Shown here: piece after piece, positions 58,608 to 64,000 of the stretch
Layout of the letters: the number at the start of each line of letters is the position of its first letter
Position numbering within the stretch: the first letter of the stretch is position 1
DNA from: CAKOTZ01 sp964489885
GTDB taxonomy: Bacteria; Bacillota; Clostridia; TANB77; CAG-508
Length of the DNA: 64,000 nucleotides
Reading direction: 5' to 3'
Assembly (NCBI GenBank): GCA_964489885.1
Contig: CAZAZX010000005.1
Coordinates: 1-64,000, forward strand
Position numbers and translations under genes: made by a program
Notes under the pieces: model-generated
What the model saw: the letters and a program-made list of their open reading frames with translations, nothing else
The model's database searches: none
Told to the model about the DNA's origin: nothing

Positions 58608-59828
58608 TTAATGTAAAACCTGAATCAATTCGGCTATATTTAATATCACGCAAAGTAATAACAAAATTACTATTATTTTTAGTGAATAATCTGTTTTTTT
58701 CCTTTTATTTTCTTTTAATGCTAAATCATACATATTCATTGTTTCTAAATATAGATTCTCTGTTTCATATATTTGCAACCATCTTCCATAAAACGAACTT
58801 CCAATCTCATCTTTAGTAATTTCCTTATGCCAAAAATCTTTAATAAAACTATTTAAATTATTTCTTATTTTTAATACTCTTTTCCCTGCTTTAAATTCTT
58901 TTGTTAATTTTTTAAAATATAACTTTTGATATAAAGCTATTAAATAAGTATATAAATATTGGTTTTCAAATTCATGAGGAAGCTTTGTATAATTATACGG
59001 ATTTAAGCTTGAAGTAAATAACACGCAGGCATTTTTATTAAACCCAAACCTTGCATATTGCCAATTTGAAATCGGTTGTATTTGATTTTTTAAATTAATA
59101 TCAACATTATATCCGCTAGGACAAACATTTGCATACTTCCAATATTCAATTTTTATATCTTCAAAAGTAATTTTATCATTCCAATTTTCCCCATCGATAC
59201 AAGTATATGAATAGACATAAAATTTATCATCTTCTATTAATGTATTTTCATATTTTCCGGTTATATTTAAGATTAATGTTTTTAGACTAAATATGCTACT
59301 AAAATTACTTGTCTGGATATTTATTTTTTCAAATTTTTTTAGTTTATATTCTTCAGACATAAGCTCTCTAAATTTATAGTTAAAGTTCAAAATATTAGAA
59401 AATTCCTGTATGTCTTCCAAATATGTTTTTATAATAATAAAGCAAAGTCCTGAATTAAAACAAACAATGTTTATTTTACCTATATCAAAAAATATACCAT
59501 CCTTCATTCCTATTTTTCCTGAAGCATTTTCATTTAATATATAATTAAATTGTAAACATGGATATTTACTTAATTTTCTTAACTTTTTTTGTGTATTCTT
59601 CTTTCTCAATTCTTCTACTTCAGTTCTTGAATAGTCAAATCCGAAAAACATTTTACTTCTTATATTGGGTAAAAAATATGAATAAACATCTGCATCAGCT
59701 TCTTTTTCCCAAGTTTTTAATCTAAGGTTTTCATTCTCCAACAATCTTCTTAAAAAAGTTGTATATGATCCTTTAATTATGAATGGTTTAATAAAATATG
59801 TATATTGATATTTTGGTTTTAATTCCAT
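58608..59828 (-). CDS. Hypothetical protein with C-terminal membrane segment (406 residues)
   Basis: Not recognised. The bulk is a soluble, Phe/Tyr/Asn/Lys-rich domain of about 370 residues, with a single hydrophobic segment at the end (LKIIVILLLLCVILNIAELIQ) preceded by a basic stretch (ENKRKKTDYS). This suggests a tail-anchored cytoplasmic protein. The helix before the membrane segment (ENLYLETMNMYDLALKENKRKK) slightly recalls CorA-like transporters, but a second membrane helix and the GMN motif are missing. AAGGGGATAAG precedes the ATG. Confidence 0.65.
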   Translation of the reverse strand: MELKPKYQYTYFIKPFIIKGSYTTFLRRLLENENLRLKTWEKEADADVYSYFLPNIRSKMFFGFDYSRTEVEELRKKNTQKKLRKLSKYPCLQFNYILNENASGKIGMKDGIFFDIGKINIVCFNSGLCFIIIKTYLEDIQEFSNILNFNYKFRELMSEEYKLKKFEKINIQTSNFSSIFSLKTLILNITGKYENTLIEDDKFYVYSYTCIDGENWNDKITFEDIKIEYWKYANVCPSGYNVDINLKNQIQPISNWQYARFGFNKNACVLFTSSLNPYNYTKLPHEFENQYLYTYLIALYQKLYFKKLTKEFKAGKRVLKIRNNLNSFIKDFWHKEITKDEIGSSFYGRWLQIYETENLYLETMNMYDLALKENKRKKTDYSLKIIVILLLLCVILNIAELIQVLH

Positions 59829-59871
59829 TCTTATCCCCTTCTTTTGTTTTATTATTTTTAATTAAAGCTTA

Positions 59872-61386
59872 TTAAATATCAGTGTAATAGTTTGCCGTAG
59901 CATCTGCGCCTAAATGCCATTTTCCAATAAAATCAATCACTTCATTATTTTTTAGTTCACTAGAAGGTTCAGCTACAATTTTTCCATCTTTATCTATACT
60001 ACCCCATTTTCCATCTTTGTTTACACTTGCATATCCATACTGATTTTGTTCTGTTGCGTCATCATATTGGTAATCTACTACAACTTCTCCTCTATTATTT
60101 ATATATCCATATTTTCCATCTTTTTTGTCTAAGAATAAAGTATTTTTCTTTAACAACTCTGTATTCTTTTTTTCTTCAAACTTGAAATTATAGTATTTAT
60201 ATTCACCATTTGTATATACCTTCATATATGCTTCTTCTATATTAATGTCTGATAAAATTCCAGATAATTTAACTTCATAATTTTCATTTATAAAGTCTGA
60301 ATCAGTTTTTCCTTTATCCCCAATAAAGAAATTTGTTCCCTTTTTGTTTGTAATATTTTCATAATCAAATGGCACCTTTTCTTCATCTGAAAGGCTAATA
60401 ATGCCATATTTATCTCCTTGTTTTGCAATTAAATTATTACCATAAGTAAAGTTTAATCCATCATATTTTAATTCTATAATAGTTTTTCCTTCTGTATCAA
60501 TCAAGCCATATTTATCTTTATTTTGAACTATGATGTTTGTTCCGTTTATCTCCTTAACTTCAGAAAATCCTTCTGTTAAATTAACACTTTCGTCTTTGTT
60601 AATTACTTTCCATTTGTCATCTTCTTTAACTACATACAAGTTGTTTGCACTAACATTACTAATTTCATTATATTTAGGTTCTAAAACAACAGTATTGTCT
60701 GCTGACATTATACCATATTTGTCTTCGTCATTTTGAACTATAAATTCCTTTGAAATACTATCTCCTAAGCTTTTTATTGATTTATATTCTGTATTTAAAA
60801 TAATATTTCCATATTGGTTACAAATTCCATATTTATTATTTTGCATTATTAATATGCAGTTTTTTACACCTTGTAAAGCAGATATTTCATCATAATTGCA
60901 TGGAATTATTTCGCTTCCTTTTTCATTTATTAATCCATACTTTCCATCTTTTTGAACCTTAAATACATTTGATTCAAACCATGTTTTACCATCGCTTGAT
61001 TTATTTGAAATTGCTGAAATATTATCATACCCTTTTAAAATTTCTTCACCTTTTTCATTTATTGCCTTTGTTTTATATGTGTTATTTTCATAGTCAACAT
61101 CATAAGTACAAATAAATATTGGACTTTGAATAAAAGGTACTAAAACCATTTCATCATAGCTTGGCTCAATTACAATATTTCCATTATTATCTATTACTCC
61201 CCATTTTTCATTTGTATAAACTGAAAAATAACTAGTTTTTTCTGTTGAAATAACCTTTTCTTGGCTATCACTAAGCAATTTTGTTAGTGCAACTATAAAC
61301 ATTATTACAACAGCTATTCCAATTATTACCCCTATTACTTTTTTTATATTTAGCTTTGGTTCATCGTTATATCTCTTTCCGCCCAA
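59872..61386 (-). CDS. WG-repeat protein with N-terminal membrane anchor
   Basis: A 504-residue protein with one membrane segment (about residues 15-38) and at least eight WG/YG repeats of the form KWGVIDNNGNIVIEPSYDE, spaced 40-60 residues and covering most of the extracellular part. WG repeats form beta-propeller-like or solenoid folds; the function is unknown. The start is TTG at 61386, with GGAGGG about eight bases upstream. Between the SpoIIE gene and the hypothetical protein on the same strand. Confidence 0.85.
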   Translation of the reverse strand: MGGKRYNDEPKLNIKKVIGVIIGIAVVIMFIVALTKLLSDSQEKVISTEKTSYFSVYTNEKWGVIDNNGNIVIEPSYDEMVLVPFIQSPIFICTYDVDYENNTYKTKAINEKGEEILKGYDNISAISNKSSDGKTWFESNVFKVQKDGKYGLINEKGSEIIPCNYDEISALQGVKNCILIMQNNKYGICNQYGNIILNTEYKSIKSLGDSISKEFIVQNDEDKYGIMSADNTVVLEPKYNEISNVSANNLYVVKEDDKWKVINKDESVNLTEGFSEVKEINGTNIIVQNKDKYGLIDTEGKTIIELKYDGLNFTYGNNLIAKQGDKYGIISLSDEEKVPFDYENITNKKGTNFFIGDKGKTDSDFINENYEVKLSGILSDINIEEAYMKVYTNGEYKYYNFKFEEKKNTELLKKNTLFLDKKDGKYGYINNRGEVVVDYQYDDATEQNQYGYASVNKDGKWGSIDKDGKIVAEPSSELKNNEVIDFIGKWHLGADATANYYTDI

Positions 61387-61484
61387 AATAATTCCCTCCG
61401 TTTTTATAATTTTTAACTATTATAATATATCATTTTTTTCATCAAAATTCAATACAAAGCGCTAAAAGATTGATAAATAGGCAA

Positions 61485-61517
61485 AAAGGCTCAAAAGTTT
61501 TTTCTTTTGAGTCTTTT
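61485..61517. terminator. Terminator of the spoIIE gene
   Basis: Stem AAAGGCTCAAAAG with CTTTTGAGTCTTT (one G-T mismatch position) with T-rich flanks in both directions. Confidence 0.8.
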
Positions 61518-61529
61518 TTCTTAAGTTAT

Positions 61530-63731
61530 TTATATTTTTTCTATTTTTGCAACAATAACAGTCATATCGTCATTTGCAATTCCAAGTCCCTGATCTATTG
61601 CTTCTCTTATTATTATATCTGCAATTTTTTGAACATTTTTAGTTTGTATCTCTGTTAATACATCTTTTAGCCATTCTTCCTTATACTTACCGCTTGCATC
61701 TAAAATCCCATCTGTGCACATTACTAAAATGTCACCATCATTTAAATCTTTATCAAAAGTCGTTAATTTAATATCATTTACCATACCAGCTGGTGTAGAT
61801 GACTCTTGTATAAGTTCAACTTTATTTTTTGATTTTATATATGTTGGACATGCACCAGATTTTAAAATTTCAACATTTCCTATATTTAAATCTATAACTG
61901 CAATATCAAGAGTTGCATACATTTCATCATCATAATTTGTACTCAACACAGAATTTATCAATTTTACTGATTCCTCTTTTTCAAATCCTGAAATAAGCAT
62001 TCTTTCTAGCATCTTAATAGACTTTTGGCTACTTTTTTTTGCCTTTTCACCAGAACCCATTCCATCACTTATTGCTAGTAAATACTTACCATCTTTTAAT
62101 TTTAATTGAGTATTTGTATCTCCAGAAACCTGAATACTATTTTTAGTTGTTTTAGATACTCCAATACTTAAATTAAAATTGGCTTGTTTGCTGTTTAATT
62201 GCTTCTCATTTTCCATTTTATCTGCAATATTATCAATTACCTTTGATACATTATTAAATTGTTCAGAAACGATTTTATTGTTTTCAGATATTTTTTTCTT
62301 CCATATAAAATTCAATTTACTTGATTGATATGTATAATTGATGTTTTTCACAACTTGAAAAATCTGTTTTTCAACCTCTTTTTCTATTTCTTTATCATCC
62401 ATTCCCAATATGTAACTATTATGTGATTCAAAAATTTTAATTAAATCATCACTTTCAATTTCATCATTTCTTATTAAAACTTCAAAAATATCATCTGCAA
62501 TTCCATTTTCTATTTCAATTAAATCTTCGTATAAAATATTTTCCTTTATACTTCCCAAATTATTTATTAATTCATCAAAAAATATTTGTTTATTTTTATT
62601 TAAATATTCTTTTTGGTCTTCTACCAACGTTGCCGCAGCTTCTTCATAGCTTTTTGCTATTTCATTAATTGTTTGTGAAACAGTATTAAGTTTATATATT
62701 GTATCTGTATTTTCTTCTAATCTATTATCTTTAGTTACAGGTAAAAATTTAGTCTTTCCTATAATGTCTTCTATATTTATAGAAACGTTTTCAGGTAATA
62801 CTAACAAAGCTACCATTGCAATTAAAATTTCTTTAATATAAACAAAATATGATTCATTATCCATAAATGTAACTAAAGCAAATCCTAGTAATAAAGCCAA
62901 AACAACTCCAATCTTTCCAGTTTTATTTAATAAGCCAACTATTAACCCTGCTAAAGCATAAGCAATGATTAGTCCTTCTTCTCCAATTCCTAAAACTGCT
63001 AATATAACTCCAATTGTGACTCCAGCTGTTGTTCCGATCAGTGCCCCATTTCTCCATGCTAATAATATTACAATTAATGCACATATTATATCTCTTATTT
63101 CTAATCCCAAAATAGCTACTGGTCCAATTGCACAAACAGCTAATGACATTAGTAAACAAGCTCCAATTGCTTCTTCAGCTGTAAAAACTTCATTTACTCC
63201 AAGTTTTTCAATTACGGGAATAGAATTTGCAAATATTTTATAAAAAATAAAAATGGTTAAACATTGTAATATTGTTTCTAGCAAGACTTGGACAGTAAAA
63301 CTTGCCGTAAATACTTGAAATGCTTGTACTAAAAAAATTGCTGACATTAAATGAAAACCAAGTTTTCTTTTTTCATTTCTTTTTTGTAATTTTGGTTTTA
63401 TTAGAATCATTAACATAATAAATAATATTGTATTACATAAATAAATTAATGTTGCTTGTCCACCAAAACCGATTAATGTTCCAACTAATGTTGCTAAAAA
63501 AACAGGAAGAGCAATAGTGCCACTACTACATGCTGCGGCAAACATTGCTAATGCAAATACAGATTGTCCTTCCATAAATGATATAGTTGAAATTAAAAAT
63601 GATATTATGTATATTAAAATTCTTTGTGGCTTTAGCATATTCTTTATTATTAAATTCCAATTAATTTTTTTGTTTGTTGTTTCTTGTTCTTCAATATTTT
63701 CTTCTGCATCTTCAGAGATATTCTGAAACAT
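61530..63731 (-). CDS. spoIIE: Stage II sporulation protein E-like phosphatase
   Basis: A 733-residue membrane phosphatase. About ten membrane segments occupy residues 30-315. A long helical linker (about 330-500) precedes a PP2C/SpoIIE domain with SDGMGSGEKAKKSS and CTDGILDAS, the Asp residues of which bind metal. In Bacillus, SpoIIE dephosphorylates SpoIIAA to release sigma-F in the forespore. Somewhat shorter than the Bacillus protein (about 827). GAGAGGTGATT precedes the ATG. With sigK, it supports endospore formation. Confidence 0.9.
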   Translation of the reverse strand: MFQNISEDAEENIEEQETTNKKINWNLIIKNMLKPQRILIYIISFLISTISFMEGQSVFALAMFAAACSSGTIALPVFLATLVGTLIGFGGQATLIYLCNTILFIMLMILIKPKLQKRNEKRKLGFHLMSAIFLVQAFQVFTASFTVQVLLETILQCLTIFIFYKIFANSIPVIEKLGVNEVFTAEEAIGACLLMSLAVCAIGPVAILGLEIRDIICALIVILLAWRNGALIGTTAGVTIGVILAVLGIGEEGLIIAYALAGLIVGLLNKTGKIGVVLALLLGFALVTFMDNESYFVYIKEILIAMVALLVLPENVSINIEDIIGKTKFLPVTKDNRLEENTDTIYKLNTVSQTINEIAKSYEEAAATLVEDQKEYLNKNKQIFFDELINNLGSIKENILYEDLIEIENGIADDIFEVLIRNDEIESDDLIKIFESHNSYILGMDDKEIEKEVEKQIFQVVKNINYTYQSSKLNFIWKKKISENNKIVSEQFNNVSKVIDNIADKMENEKQLNSKQANFNLSIGVSKTTKNSIQVSGDTNTQLKLKDGKYLLAISDGMGSGEKAKKSSQKSIKMLERMLISGFEKEESVKLINSVLSTNYDDEMYATLDIAVIDLNIGNVEILKSGACPTYIKSKNKVELIQESSTPAGMVNDIKLTTFDKDLNDGDILVMCTDGILDASGKYKEEWLKDVLTEIQTKNVQKIADIIIREAIDQGLGIANDDMTVIVAKIEKI

Positions 63732-63920
63732 ATAATCACCTCTCGCATTTTAACTTTTCTCTGATTTTACTATTTTATAATTAAAATGTTTGTCATTTTT
63801 AGTATGCCATACCAAAAACTTTTCTACATCTTTTTTTATATTATTTCATTTTATAAATTTACATAAAGAATTTCCATCACTATTTTAATATACTTTGTCA
63901 AAAAACACAATATTTTAGGC

Positions 63921-63946
63921 AAAAAAAAAAGCGTAATTTCTTACGC
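63921..63946 (-). terminator. Terminator of a minus-strand gene beyond the right edge
   Basis: On the minus strand, stem GCGTAA with TTACGC and a GAAA loop, followed by ten T. Its gene would lie to the right of 64000. The region 63732-63920 shows no coding frame. Confidence 0.75.
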
Positions 63947-64000
63947 CTTTTAGTTAATTATTTATTAATAATTCATTTTTCTATATTTTGCAAATGCAAG

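Noticed and set aside
1..64000. tRNA genes, including one with an enlarged anticodon loop that might read CGGN
   Set aside because: No GTTCRANNC-type T-loop with a matching acceptor stem was found by eye in the gene-free stretches; a tRNA search program would be needed to be certain.

Overview
The window is AT-rich DNA (by eye well under 35% GC) from an endospore-forming Gram-positive bacterium, most likely an uncultured member of the Clostridia. Support: an uninterrupted sigma-K-type gene, a SpoIIE-type phosphatase, a response regulator ending in a Spo0A-like DNA-binding domain, small Cys-rich proteins of the kind common in clostridial spore coats, and strong GGAGG ribosome-binding sites. 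No rRNA or tRNA gene was recognised.

Layout. 0.2-7.1 kb: a PflX-like radical SAM enzyme and a DUF5662 protein, a guanine-deaminase-like enzyme, a small gene with a consensus promoter, sigK, a LOG-family protein, a GHKL sensor kinase, a possible 15-residue Trp-rich peptide, a Spo0A-like response regulator and an XRE regulator. 7.2-13.8 kb: two Cys-rich mini-proteins, a heterodimeric ABC exporter, a membrane-anchored M23 peptidase, a palindromic intergenic repeat and two small genes. 14.0-49.9 kb: six giant cell-surface genes on the minus strand, which are three paralogous copies of a two-gene unit transcribed B then A. B proteins have a signal segment, DUF11-like repeats, an SdrD_B-like domain and a C-terminal membrane anchor. 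A proteins have a thioester-type adhesin head, a Pro/Asp linker, two SdrD_B-like domains and a PPTG sorting-type tail. 50-64 kb: housekeeping and envelope genes (pyrimidine-nucleoside phosphorylase, RNase HII, a prepilin-like protein, HtrA, an RsiV-like protein, LemA, HtpX, TatD, AcpS, a WG-repeat protein, SpoIIE).

The most unusual signal concerns the codon CGG. Six genes (four of the giant surface genes, the phosphorylase and the prepilin-like gene) are each broken by one or two +1 frame shifts, eight in all. Every break falls exactly at an in-frame CGG. Skipping the C restores the frame and always makes the next codon GGN (Gly). The restored lengths are whole numbers of codons, and homologous sequence continues across the break wherever a paralogue or family can be compared. 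Apart from these eight sites, my by-eye scan of about 18,000 codons found only one other in-frame CGG, in a small gene of unusual composition. This suggests either natural +1 frameshifting or four-base decoding at CGG (CGGN read as one unit, or C skipped before a Gly codon), or a strikingly systematic sequence error.

The window also contains a 100-N scaffold gap flanked by identical 55-bp sequences. This looks like an unmerged short-read assembly overlap inside the poly-Asp linker of one adhesin, not missing sequence.
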